From Bacteroidota bacterium (GTDB lineage Bacteria; Bacteroidota; Bacteroidia; Bacteroidales; Lentimicrobiaceae): a DNA stretch of 64,000 nt. This document shows positions 29,385 to 38,183 of the stretch, in pieces (position 1 is the first letter of the stretch; the number at the start of each line of letters is the position of its first letter). The translations under genes and the position numbers were made by a program. The DNA lies in NCBI GenBank assembly GCA_009773515.1, contig WSXX01000013.1, forward strand, positions 1 through 64,000, read 5' to 3'. The notes under the pieces are model-generated. The model saw nothing but the letters and a program-made list of their open reading frames with translations, searched no databases and was not told where the DNA came from.

Positions 29385-30932
29385 ATGAAAACGAAAATGA
29401 TAAATATATCAGACACTTTCAGGAACCGGATCGGGAATGTAAAAAATTCCGGTATGAGAAGTTTTAAACACGCTCCCGCAATAATGCTGATGGTTCTGTC
29501 AATGACGCTGCTGTCTGCTTGCACTGATTTCCTGACCGAAGAACTGAAGGGTGAATTTTCTTCAGAAACCTTTTACAAAAACGACAAACAAGCCATTCAG
29601 GCGGTAAACGGGGTTTATCACGCCATTACATTCAGTCGGTTTGATAATGCAATCTGGATTTTCGGAGATATTGCTTCTGATGATGCGGTAAAAGGAGGAA
29701 ATCCGGGCGATCAGGCGGAAATTACCTATATCGATGAATTTAATGTTGATGCCAACAACGGAATAATCAACAATTACTGGCTCTATGCCTATGAAGCCGT
29801 AGCCCGCGCCAATAATGTTATTGACAATGTTCCAGCCGTTTCTATGGATGAAACATTAAAAAACCGCATCATAGGTGAAGCCAAATTTATCAGGGCATAC
29901 ACTTATTTCAATCTGGTAAATGTGTTTGGTAAGGTTCCGCTAAAACTACTTCCTCAGATTTCGCAGGAAACCGTTCACGTACCATTGAGCGAAGTATCAG
30001 ACATTTATCTTCAGATAGAAAAAGACCTTGCCGATGCGGTGGCTGTTCTGCCAGAATCTTATGGTTCTACTGATGCCGGCCGTGTAACCCGCGGTGCTGC
30101 TCTTGCTATGCTGGGGAAAGTGAATCTTTATCAACAAAAATGGCAAGTGGCTCTGGGATATTTTCAGCAGGTTGATGGTCTGGGAATTTACGGATTGTTG
30201 CCGGATTATGCCGATAATTTCAAGTTGGCATACGAAAACAGTAAAGAATCTATTTTTGAAATTCAGCATCTGTCCAACCAGAATCCCTTCACGGGAAATG
30301 CCTTAAACCAGTGGTTCGCACCTCCGGCAGAAGGCGGATATTACTTTAATGCGCCAACTCAGAGTCTGGTAAATGCCTTTGAAAGAAGTGCTACCGGAGA
30401 AGTTGATCCACGCCTTGATGCATCTATCGGTCGCGATGGGCAACCCTGGTTTAACGGAGTAACATTTAGTGCGTCATGGTCTCCGACCGGTTACCTGACC
30501 AAAAAGCACCAGCAGCCGCTTTCCGAAGTTTCGTCCTCACTTAAAGGCGATGGCGACCTCAATTACATTTATATGCGATATGCTGATGTGCTGCTGATGA
30601 AAGCAGAAGCATTTAATGAGACTAACAATGCCGATTCAGCCAGAGCCAACCTGAACAAGGTAAGGCAGCGCGCAAGAGCAAGTTACGATGGAACTCCACC
30701 TGATGATTTGCTTGCCGACATAACCACCGACAACAAAGATCAGTTGCGTGTGGCCATTCAAAAAGAGCGCAGGGCTGAACTTGCACAGGAGTTTCACCGC
30801 TATTTCGATCTGATGCGGTGGGGCAAATCAGTTGCAGAAACGGCACTTGGCTCTGACTTTAATTTTGAAGCCAAAAGATATTTACCATTACCTCAGGCCG
30901 AAATTGATGCAAATCAGGCCATTAATCCATGA
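29385..30932 (+). CDS. susD: SusD/RagB-family surface glycan-binding lipoprotein
   Basis: 515 residues. The lipobox LLSAC puts the lipidated Cys at residue 46 from this start; an internal ATG at 29454 would give a more usual 22-residue signal and is a plausible true start. SusD hallmarks: DFLTEELKGEFSSETFYKND, WLYAYEAVARANNVIDNVP, GEAKFIRAYTYFNLVNVFG, RVTRGAALAMLGKVNLY, YADVLLMKAEAFNE and RRAELAQEFHRYFDLMRWG. Forms the lid of the SusC channel and captures glycan at the cell surface. Confidence 0.95.
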   Translation: MKTKMINISDTFRNRIGNVKNSGMRSFKHAPAIMLMVLSMTLLSACTDFLTEELKGEFSSETFYKNDKQAIQAVNGVYHAITFSRFDNAIWIFGDIASDDAVKGGNPGDQAEITYIDEFNVDANNGIINNYWLYAYEAVARANNVIDNVPAVSMDETLKNRIIGEAKFIRAYTYFNLVNVFGKVPLKLLPQISQETVHVPLSEVSDIYLQIEKDLADAVAVLPESYGSTDAGRVTRGAALAMLGKVNLYQQKWQVALGYFQQVDGLGIYGLLPDYADNFKLAYENSKESIFEIQHLSNQNPFTGNALNQWFAPPAEGGYYFNAPTQSLVNAFERSATGEVDPRLDASIGRDGQPWFNGVTFSASWSPTGYLTKKHQQPLSEVSSSLKGDGDLNYIYMRYADVLLMKAEAFNETNNADSARANLNKVRQRARASYDGTPPDDLLADITTDNKDQLRVAIQKERRAELAQEFHRYFDLMRWGKSVAETALGSDFNFEAKRYLPLPQAEIDANQAINP

Positions 30933-30986
30933 TAATTCTAATCAACCAACCCAATTATTAACAACCAAACTAAAAACCAAAAGAAA

Positions 30987-32054
30987 ATGAAAAATTTAAT
31001 GAAATTGCACACTTTGTTGCTGATGCTTTTCGTAAGCTCCGCGCTGATCCTTGGATCGTGTAAGGACGATGACGATGACATTGTTGAAGGCGACAAAACC
31101 GAACTCAATGCACTGATAGCAGAAGCTGATGCTCTTGCTGCCGGCGCAACTTCTTCCGATTATCCTCAATCGGCCATAGATGCTTTTAAAGCGACTTTGC
31201 AAACCGTAAAAACTGCAGCAGCAGACAAACTTACACAGGTATCGATCAACAACCTGATAACCCAGCTAACCGAAGCCATGAATACTTTTGATTCACAGGC
31301 TTTCGGATTTATCGATGAAACCCTCTACCTGAATGCAGGATGGAACTTCGACGAAGGAACCGGTACTACTGCAACGGCTTATTCAACCGTTAAGCATGTA
31401 GCTACTTTCTTCAGAGGAAACACTGTTATTCTTGGCAACGATGCAATGATGCCAAGCTGGACCGACGGCGTAAAAGGTGGTAAAGCCATTATGTTAAATA
31501 AAGGCGCTCACCTTGAAGTTCCTTATACAACATCATTTTTGCCTTCAAACCTTACCATTTCAGTATGGGTAAAACCTGATGAATTATATGAGGACAACTA
31601 CATCGTTTCCCAGAATTACTGGCAAGGCTACAAACTGCAGACTCAGAGCGGTGGAAAACCATTCTTTACTTTCAAAAAAGCGGATGGCGAAATTATTAAT
31701 GCCGATAATGAAACTGATAACTCCATTCAGGTTGGTAACTGGACTCATTTAGTGGTTTCATTAAATAGTACAACCAAGGAACTGAAATTTTACGTAGATG
31801 GACTGCTTACCAAAACATGGACAGAAGAACTCAAAGGCATAGGCCCACTTACACAAACCCTTACTGCTCCTGATCCTCAGCCGTTTATTATTGGAGGCGT
31901 AGCTACCGATGCCGAACTGGCCGCGAACTTCATGGAATGGACCAATGCCGACAACCTCGGATATTTCAAAGGCGCAATAGATGAGTTAAAAATCTACAAC
32001 ATTGCCCTTGCAGATGGCCAGGTTGCGAAACTTTACAATGATGAGAAACCTTAA
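30987..32054 (+). CDS. Surface lipoprotein with LamG/concanavalin-like domain (probable surface glycan-binding protein)
   Basis: 355 residues. The lipobox ILGSC (Cys25) is followed by KDDDDD, an acidic run matching the Bacteroidota surface-export signal. A small helical region (about 40-105; FIVAR-like, LNALIAEADALAAG) precedes a LamG-type jelly roll (about 120-355; SNLTISVWVKPDE, GNWTHLVVSLNS, LKFYVDGLLTKTW, GAIDELKIYNIAL). It is the last gene of the SusCD operon, the position usually held by a surface glycan-binding protein. No catalytic motif is seen. Confidence 0.82.
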   Translation: MKNLMKLHTLLLMLFVSSALILGSCKDDDDDIVEGDKTELNALIAEADALAAGATSSDYPQSAIDAFKATLQTVKTAAADKLTQVSINNLITQLTEAMNTFDSQAFGFIDETLYLNAGWNFDEGTGTTATAYSTVKHVATFFRGNTVILGNDAMMPSWTDGVKGGKAIMLNKGAHLEVPYTTSFLPSNLTISVWVKPDELYEDNYIVSQNYWQGYKLQTQSGGKPFFTFKKADGEIINADNETDNSIQVGNWTHLVVSLNSTTKELKFYVDGLLTKTWTEELKGIGPLTQTLTAPDPQPFIIGGVATDAELAANFMEWTNADNLGYFKGAIDELKIYNIALADGQVAKLYNDEKP

Positions 32055-32084
32055 TTGGTTGGTTGGATTGTGTGTGTGAAAAAG

Positions 32085-32140
32085 TGGCTGGCTCAACAAT
32101 TCCGAACAGTGGTTGGCGGAAGGTTGAGCCGCCATTTTCT
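32085..32140 (+). terminator. Probable terminator of the PUL operon
   Basis: GGCTCAAC (32090-32097) faces GTTGAGCC (32123-32130) with a 25-base loop, partly extended by TGGC/GCCA, and is followed by ATTTTCT. It lies 35 bp after the last PUL stop. Confidence 0.6.
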
Positions 32141-32275
32141 CATTATTTGGTTGTTACATTTTAAATAATTTACTTAAACTTAGAGTACCAGTTTTTATTT
32201 AAAGGATGCTTAATCTTACAGATAGTTGTTTAATAATATTATTTATGTTTTTAGATATTATAAAATATAATATTG

Positions 32276-32283
32276 TACTTTTG
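32276..32283 (+). promoter_or_regulatory. Putative -7 element (TACTTTTG) before the Fn3-like lipoprotein
   Basis: A TAnnTTTG match in an AT-rich stretch, 126 bp upstream of the start at 32409; the -33 region is only T-rich (TGTTTTT). The rest of 32141-32408 shows no gene. Confidence 0.4.
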
Positions 32284-32408
32284 CGATTCTTGTAATCCAT
32301 CAGAATAAAATCAATTGGTTTATGAGAGTTATCGGATACATTGCTTATAGAAATTACCTTGATACGCATAAACTTTGAATTTATTAATTCACACTAATCC
32401 TAATTAAA

Positions 32409-34208
32409 ATGAAAAACAAAATGAAAATTAGAATGATAATGCTTTTGCTAATAGGAATCCCAATTTTTTTTACATCTTGTAAAAAGGACGAAAATTCTAT
32501 AAAAACTATTGCTGAAACAAATTCGTTAAAATCAAAACAGGCAACATCAACCCCCACTGTTGCTACAACAGTAGTGACTTCAATTGGTGCTAATAGTGCA
32601 ACAAGTGGAGGTAATATAATCGACAATGGAGGAGGTTACATAGTTGATCGTGGGGTTTGTTGGAGCCTAACTCCTAATCCAACAATCTTAAATAATAAAG
32701 TTGGGAACACTGGAGGTGGTACAAGTTTCATATGCAACATAACAGGACTTTCACCATTGACAACATATTATGTCAGAGCCTATGCAATTAGTGCTCCAGA
32801 AGGTTATACTGGCTATGGGAATGAAATAAGTTTTACTACTACAACAATGGATTTTCCAGTCTTAACTACTTCGGCTCCTTATTTAATTACAGCAACGACA
32901 GCTAACAGTGGCGGTAATGTTACATATAACGGATCTAGTTATGTTATAGCAAAAGGAGTTTGTTGGAGTCCCGCTGCAAATCCAACTATCGCTGATAATA
33001 AAACCTCCCAAGGTTCGGGTGCAACATCTTTTACCAGCTCAATTACAGGTCTTTCACCATTTACTACCTACCATGTGAGAGCTTATGCAACAAATATCGG
33101 AGGGTATACAGCTTATGGTATTGATTATAGCTTTACAACCTATTCAGTGTATCCTGTTCTTACCACAAACAATGCATCAGCTATATCTGCGACCTATGCA
33201 ACAAGTGGAGGGAATGTTGTTTATGGAGGTGATAGCTATGTTATATCAAAAGGAGTTTGTTGGAGCATAAATTCAAATCCAACTATTGCTAATAGTAAAA
33301 CTTCACAGGGTTCAGGATCAATTCCTTTTACAAGCAACCTTACAAATCTTGCTCCCACAACTACTTATTATTGCAGAGCTTATGCAACTAATATATCTGG
33401 GAATACCGGTTATGGTAATGAAATATCCTTTACAACAACAGCAATAACAAATCCAATACTTACTACTACTCCTGCTACTTCAATATCCTCTACATCTGCT
33501 ATTTCTGGTGGAAATATAAGCGATGATGGTGGATTACCTGTCACAGCTAGAGGTGTTTGTTGGAATACTACCGGTAATCCAACAATTGGAAACAGTAAAA
33601 CTACTGACGGTTCAGGAACTGGGACTTTTACAAGTTCAATAACTGGATTAACATTGGGAAACTACTATTCTGTGAGAGCTTATGCTTCAAATAGTATTAA
33701 TACTACTTATGGAAATGAAATACGCTTCAGGGCTGTCAAGATAGGGGATAACTTTCAAGGTGGAATAATAGCGTATATTTTTCAGCCTGGCGAGCCGGGA
33801 TATGTTTCAGGGGCAACAAAAGGCATAATAGCTGCACTAAGTGATCAAAGCTCTGGATTAAGATGGAATAATGGAAGTAACAAACATATTACAACTAGTT
33901 CATCATTATATTCTGGAAGCACTAACACTTCTGAAATTATATATCAACAAGAAGCAGGTACTTATGCTGCTTCTTGTTGTAGGAACTATCAAGGAGGAGG
34001 ATATACAGATTGGTCTTTACCAAGTAAAAATGAGCTGCACAAACTTTTTATTAATAAGACATCTATTGGTGGTTTTGAGGAGGCATACTATTGGAGTTCA
34101 ACCCAGTATAATATCAGCAGCGCCCATTTTCAGAACTTTTATAATGGTTCTACAAATGCTTCATCGAAAGACCAAACCTATCATGTCAGGGCGATTCGGT
34201 ATTTTTAA
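32409..34208 (+). CDS. Lipoprotein with four fibronectin-type-like repeats and a C-terminal DUF1566 (Lcl-type) domain
   Basis: 599 residues. The lipobox IFFTSC (Cys24) is followed by KKDEN. Four ~95-residue beta repeats each contain GVCW followed by NPTI, and a T-T-Y-x-V/C-RAYA strand. The C-terminal ~150 residues carry GGIIAYIFQPGEPGYV, DWSLPSKNELHKLF, YYWSSTQ and VRAIRYF, hallmarks of the DUF1566/Lcl C-terminal (FGE-related) domain of surface proteins. Codon use is visibly more AT-rich than the PUL genes on its left, suggesting separate ancestry. The role is unknown; a surface adhesin or binding protein is the likeliest guess. Confidence 0.75.
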   Translation: MKNKMKIRMIMLLLIGIPIFFTSCKKDENSIKTIAETNSLKSKQATSTPTVATTVVTSIGANSATSGGNIIDNGGGYIVDRGVCWSLTPNPTILNNKVGNTGGGTSFICNITGLSPLTTYYVRAYAISAPEGYTGYGNEISFTTTTMDFPVLTTSAPYLITATTANSGGNVTYNGSSYVIAKGVCWSPAANPTIADNKTSQGSGATSFTSSITGLSPFTTYHVRAYATNIGGYTAYGIDYSFTTYSVYPVLTTNNASAISATYATSGGNVVYGGDSYVISKGVCWSINSNPTIANSKTSQGSGSIPFTSNLTNLAPTTTYYCRAYATNISGNTGYGNEISFTTTAITNPILTTTPATSISSTSAISGGNISDDGGLPVTARGVCWNTTGNPTIGNSKTTDGSGTGTFTSSITGLTLGNYYSVRAYASNSINTTYGNEIRFRAVKIGDNFQGGIIAYIFQPGEPGYVSGATKGIIAALSDQSSGLRWNNGSNKHITTSSSLYSGSTNTSEIIYQQEAGTYAASCCRNYQGGGYTDWSLPSKNELHKLFINKTSIGGFEEAYYWSSTQYNISSAHFQNFYNGSTNASSKDQTYHVRAIRYF

Positions 34209-34348
34209 TTAATGGACTTGCGTAATAAAAGTTCGGTTTGCGAAAAATAAAAATCTAGATCATCTAGATTATCGATGGTTAATTTTCGAAGCATTAGAAT
34301 TATGAATAACTTATTAGGTTGATTAATAAGTAATGTTTGTGGACAAAT

Positions 34349-34388
34349 TGCCCAACCGGTCCTTAATATGGCTGGTTGGGCATTCCTT
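34349..34388 (+). terminator. Probable terminator downstream of the Fn3-like lipoprotein
   Basis: TGCCCAACC (34349-34357) and GGTTGGGCA (34374-34382) form a perfect 9-bp stem, followed by TTCCTT. It sits about 140 bp after the stop. No gene is seen in 34209-34590. Confidence 0.6.
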
Positions 34389-34591
34389 ATACTCTGCGTT
34401 GTTTAACAAAGATTGTGTATTAGCCGATTACTTAATTTTCCATTCCAATATATTAAAAATAATGGGAATTTCTATTTCCTATATATTTGTTTTTACACTT
34501 TAAAGCAACCATACTTCACAGGTTAAACAACTAGACATGATGTGACGGATAGAAAAACCCAGTTGAACTTTATCCCGGGTAGGGAAATTTA

Positions 34592-34632
34592 GTTACCAAA
34601 AAAACAGAGCCGGCCAATATAAGCCGGCTCCG
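34592..34632 (-). terminator. Terminator of the DUF6266 gene
   Basis: On the - strand, GGAGCCGGC-loop-GCCGGCTC is followed by TGTTTTTTT, 20 bp after the stop of the gene at 34652-35314. Confidence 0.85.
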
Positions 34633-34651
34633 TTCATAACTAGTCAATGCT

Positions 34652-35314
34652 TTAGGAAAGAATCACAGAACCGCCATAAACGGTTTTGGATACCCTTGCT
34701 GCCGGCTTTAACTCACTCGCAGGAAGTGCAGATACAAAGAAGCAGAATACTTCAATGGTTTGTCCTGTCCACTCCGGAGGAATTGCCAGGGAAACCGTTT
34801 CGTCCTCGCGTGAGGCGCATTCTTCGTACCATGCTGCTTCGCCGGTTGCAGGGTTATACAGGCTTACCATCAACTTATCGTTGACTGTTGGCTTGCCCAA
34901 TACCCCGGCAGAACTCCAGTTCAGAAGAAGCGCATTGTTTTCTTCTGCCACGGCCGACACCACAGATGGCGGTGTAAGTGATCCGCGGCTGAGTTGCGCT
35001 CTGCTGAAATCGATTTCCTGCGCAGGATATTCACCCTGTACAGCATTTGACAGATTGTATGCCATGGCCGCATTTACAGCCGACATACCTTTGTTATGAG
35101 ATTTAAACCCTTGTTGCACTGCTTCCAGATTTGCATTCACAAACCTTCCGGCTATGCCAAATTTACACCGCTGGCTTTTCTGGCCTTTGGTTTTTGGGTT
35201 GGTTACTGATGTTGGTAAGGCTCTCATAATGTCCTTACCTTTCCATGAAGAGCCGACTACTTTGCCGACTCTTCCACTGAATCCACCGAGGATTCCCTGG
35301 CGTAATTGTGCCAT
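34652..35314 (-). CDS. DUF6266 family protein (copy 1)
   Basis: 220 residues. The N-terminal block ILGGFSGRVGKVVGSSWKG, followed by MRALPTSVTNPKT and QKSQRCKF, is characteristic of DUF6266, a Bacteroidota family of unknown function. An all-beta second half (LLLNWSSAGVLG, KLMVSLYNPATGEA, IEVFCFFVSA) looks like an Ig-like fold. No signal peptide is visible. A homologue lies at 36840-37487, and each copy sits next to one of two paralogous HTH genes. It has its own terminator. Confidence 0.82.
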   Translation of the reverse strand: MAQLRQGILGGFSGRVGKVVGSSWKGKDIMRALPTSVTNPKTKGQKSQRCKFGIAGRFVNANLEAVQQGFKSHNKGMSAVNAAMAYNLSNAVQGEYPAQEIDFSRAQLSRGSLTPPSVVSAVAEENNALLLNWSSAGVLGKPTVNDKLMVSLYNPATGEAAWYEECASREDETVSLAIPPEWTGQTIEVFCFFVSALPASELKPAARVSKTVYGGSVILS

Positions 35315-35605
35315 TGTTTTGGTTTTTTAGTGATTATTAAATTAACATCCTCACTTGCGCAAATACCGGGTCAAACTGAAAAAGCGCACCAATTTGATTC
35401 GATTTGCATCCACCTGGCTCATTCTGAGTTTTTGAAGTAATGACATTGCAATGCAGATCAGGTCAAAACGCATTCATTTTATATGACAGGCTGCCTGATC
35501 CTGACATCAATTTTCTCCTCCAGCCAGGGTTCCGGTTTTATAATTATTTGGAAATGACTGCAAGCCCGAAAATCATATATTCACCTGATAAACATGCAAT
35601 ATTGT
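35315..35605. other. Intergenic region upstream of DUF6266 copy 1, no gene seen
   Basis: This is the left part of the divergent region between DUF6266 copy 1 and HTH gene A. No promoter match of good quality was found for the - strand gene, and no RNA gene was recognised. Confidence 0.3.
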
Positions 35606-35690
35606 CTGAAATCCTTTATTTACAGCATGTGCAGCAAGTTGCATAAAAGTGTCCTTTCGTAAAACTTAATTCGTATATTAATTAGCGGGC
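35606..35690 (+). promoter_or_regulatory. Conserved upstream block of HTH gene A
   Basis: This 85-bp block is alignable without gaps to 36228-36312. Both begin CTGAAA-CCTTTATT, both have GTCCTTT-GTAAA exactly 45 bp later, and both end GGGC 40 bp after that, 60-61 bp before their ATGs. The spacing from TTTCG/TTTTG to the TATTxA-type element is promoter-like. Probably a shared promoter/operator. Confidence 0.6.
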
Positions 35691-35749
35691 TAAAACCAAT
35701 CCGTTGGCGTGAATGCAAACAATTCATACCAGCGCAAAAAGAAAGCCCC

Positions 35750-36172
35750 ATGAAAGAAAAAATTGTAATCACAACGATTATGAAGCTGAGTATGACCAGC
35801 GCTGAAATTAAAACATACACCCGACTGTTCAGGTTTATTGAAAAAAACAAGGAGAAAGAACCTTATCGGTTATTGTTCAGTAAAATAACTGAAGACAGGA
35901 TTTTAAGAATTGTCTTTAACGTGGCCTTTGAGTTGGCACCAAAATCACTTCCTTCAAATAAAAACACAATGACAACCGCGCAGGTTTCAAAGGCCCTTGA
36001 TGTTTCAGTGCGCACGCTGTCTCAATGGAGAAAAGATGGAGTATTGCCCTGCACCATCTGGAAAGGAAAGGCACATTACGACATTGCTCAGATCCATAAA
36101 ACAATAGAAGCAGGTTTGCAATCACCTTCCCGAAACCAGAAAAAAAATAGTTTGAATCCTGCCGGAAGTTGA
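35750..36172 (+). CDS. Helix-turn-helix (MerR/excisionase-type, HTH_17-like) protein A
   Basis: 140 residues. The C-terminal half has a winged-HTH signature, MTTAQVSKALDVSVRTLSQW followed by RKDGVLPCTIWKGKAHYDI, like the HTH_17 proteins of Bacteroidota mobile elements and excisionases. The N-terminal half is helical and basic with no recognised domain. ATGs also occur at 35780 and 35792, but 35750 keeps the same distance to the conserved upstream block as the paralogue at 36373. Probably a DNA-binding regulator; its target may be the shared upstream block (inference). Confidence 0.65.
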   Translation: MKEKIVITTIMKLSMTSAEIKTYTRLFRFIEKNKEKEPYRLLFSKITEDRILRIVFNVAFELAPKSLPSNKNTMTTAQVSKALDVSVRTLSQWRKDGVLPCTIWKGKAHYDIAQIHKTIEAGLQSPSRNQKKNSLNPAGS

Positions 36173-36227
36173 GGTTCTGAAAAATGAAACAGGATTTTCC
36201 GGACTTTGGCAATTTTCGGGCAATCTT

Positions 36228-36312
36228 CTGAAACCCTTTATTCACAAGGGTTATAAAGCGTTATAAACATTTGTCCTTTTGTAAAGGAGTTTTTGTTACT
36301 TTATTTACGGGC
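36228..36312 (+). promoter_or_regulatory. Conserved upstream block of HTH gene B
   Basis: Gap-free counterpart of 35606-35690 with the same internal spacing. It contains TTTG-N20-TATTTACG, close to the Bacteroidota promoter consensus. Confidence 0.6.
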
Positions 36313-36372
36313 TTTTTTCAAGTGAAAAGAGCATTGGCTTCGGCCAATCGGTAAAAATTAAAAACTACTGCC

Positions 36373-36774
36373 ATGAGCACCAACAAAAACGCTGAATTCA
36401 CTGAACTGATAAATGGTTCGGTAAACAAAAACGAAGACTGGGAAAAACTTTTAAGATTGATTTCTGACAAAGATCATTTTAATGAACCGGTTAGTGAAAC
36501 AACACTTAAAAATGTGATCGCATCCTTAAGAAAGCTTACTGATTTTGCCGGCAATTTATTGCAGGAGGATAAGAAAGAGGCTGACCTTGGCTGGATGGAT
36601 ACTTACAACGCCTTAAAATACCTGACCATTTCCAAAGGGAAGCTGCGTAAGTTACGCGACACCGGCAAATTGCCAGCCTATAAACTGGATGGCAAACAGT
36701 ATTACAAAAAAACGGATTTACAGAAAATGTTCAAACTTCTGAATCCGTCAGAATTAATGAAACCGGAAGATTAA
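36373..36774 (+). CDS. Helix-turn-helix (HTH_17-like) protein B
   Basis: 133 residues. The C-terminal HTH block is WMDTYNALKYLTISKGKLRK followed by LRDTGKLPAYKLDGKQYYKK, the same architecture as protein A (helical N-terminus, C-terminal excisionase-like HTH) though diverged in sequence. It is convergent with DUF6266 copy 2, with only 65 bp between stops and a shared hairpin there. Likely a DNA-binding regulator of a small accessory element. Confidence 0.65.
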   Translation: MSTNKNAEFTELINGSVNKNEDWEKLLRLISDKDHFNEPVSETTLKNVIASLRKLTDFAGNLLQEDKKEADLGWMDTYNALKYLTISKGKLRKLRDTGKLPAYKLDGKQYYKKTDLQKMFKLLNPSELMKPED

Positions 36775-36790
36775 AAATAGTTTCCGGAAA

Positions 36791-36840
36791 AGGCAACCTG
36801 GCAGTAAGTGTAAACCAATCATTCCACTGCCGGTTGTCTT
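36791..36840. terminator. Bidirectional hairpin between HTH gene B and DUF6266 copy 2
   Basis: AGGCAACCTGGCAGT (36791-36805) faces ACTGCCGGTTGTCTT (36826-36840) with one bulge, between convergent stops. Confidence 0.55.
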
Positions 36841-37487
36841 TAAAATACAACACTTCCTGCATATCTGCTTTCAGAAACCGAGGGCAGCGCCTGCAGGTTT
36901 GCCCTGAATTCGCGGGGTGATATGCTGATGTAGGCATGCACTGCGAATCCGGCTGCTTTTTCAGGCAGATCAATTGTTGTTTGTTTGTCGCCGCTTTCGG
37001 CAATGGCTTGATAACATGTAGTTTTACCGGTGGTTTCATTTGCCAGTATCACCGCTACCAGATCAGTGGGATTTCCGGCATTACATTCCCACACAATCCT
37101 GATTTTTCCATTCTCCTCTTTTTCAATACCTGCGCTCACAGTACCGGGATATTTCCCGATCGAAAACATCAGTTTCGGGTAAAGCACCTTCACCCCTTCA
37201 TCTCCTGTTTCGGTAGCATGTTTCAGATTATATGACACCGCGGCATTATAAGCCGACATTCGGATTGAGCCCGATGCAAAACCAACACGGATAAAATCAG
37301 TTATAGGGCTGATGATATTCATCACGGTCTTAAACCTATTCCGGTTTAGCGTTTGCGCCGGGGTACGCGGGTTGTTTACGCTTTCCGGCCTGGATCTTAT
37401 ATAACCTATCCCCTTCCAGCTTGAATAAATCAGGTTTCCAACCTTGCCCGCAGGTATCGCGGTAAAGTGTCCGTTAACTTTTGCCAT
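36840..37487 (-). CDS. DUF6266 family protein (copy 2)
   Basis: 215 residues. The N-terminal block (IPAGKVGNLIYSSWKGIGYI, RSRPESVNNPRTPAQ) and the middle MSAYNAAVSYNLKHA align with copy 1 at 34652-35314 (MSAVNAAMAYNLSNA). The second half is beta-rich. No signal peptide or catalytic motif is seen. Function is unknown. The neighbours suggest that DUF6266 genes and HTH_17 genes travel together here. Confidence 0.8.
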   Translation of the reverse strand: MAKVNGHFTAIPAGKVGNLIYSSWKGIGYIRSRPESVNNPRTPAQTLNRNRFKTVMNIISPITDFIRVGFASGSIRMSAYNAAVSYNLKHATETGDEGVKVLYPKLMFSIGKYPGTVSAGIEKEENGKIRIVWECNAGNPTDLVAVILANETTGKTTCYQAIAESGDKQTTIDLPEKAAGFAVHAYISISPREFRANLQALPSVSESRYAGSVVF

Positions 37488-38183
37488 TGTAAGTGTGTTT
37501 TTAGGTGCATATTGTTTCTCACTGCATCATTTCTGTCAAAAACTATGCTTAGTGGTTTCTGTCAGTCTTTTGCCGGACATCATGCATCATTTTGCTACCA
37601 TTTGCACTCCGGCGTCATGACAGCAACCAGCAAAAAGTAGCAAAAGCTGCACTTTGTCTGAGATTGCTCTTGGGTAAGTCTGGTACAAATCCCTTTCAAA
37701 TCCGAACCTCATCATTAACATGTAGTATTCATCTCCTTACCAACTCCCATTTTAATCGGACTTGGTAAGGAGTTGAATATACTTAGAATACAATCAGAAT
37801 GGGATCAGATACGGGCTTGCACCAGCCCAATACCAGAGGAATACCGGGGGAAGATCAGGCTTCAAGTTGGATTGGAACATAAAAATAAATAAGTATCCTT
37901 CGATTCCGCCTGTCTGACTGCGCGGCAGGCAGACTACAAATGACAGATTATTCGTTTTTTCCCGCAGGTGCGTGAAAGGTGTTTAAACGCTTGTTACCTG
38001 TCATCTCCGCATAATGCCATAATCTTATTACATTGAGAAGCATCTAACTTTCTCTCCTTGAGAGGCCTAGGGTGTGATTAAATGAAACACAAAGGAAGTT
38101 GAGATGCCCGGTTGTGTTTAGTGCCTGAGATTTTAACCCGTCGTTCCTTCGAGGGATAATTTAATGATATTTGATTAATTCAG
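37488..38183. other. 700-bp gene-free region with short inverted repeats
   Basis: An 11-bp inverted repeat CTCCTTACCAA / TTGGTAAGGAG at 37733-37743 and 37762-37772; a damaged copy of the dispersed CTGAGCGGAGTCGAAG element (reverse) from 37897; and a GC-rich palindromic segment around 37910-37935. No credible ORF. Confidence 0.45.
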
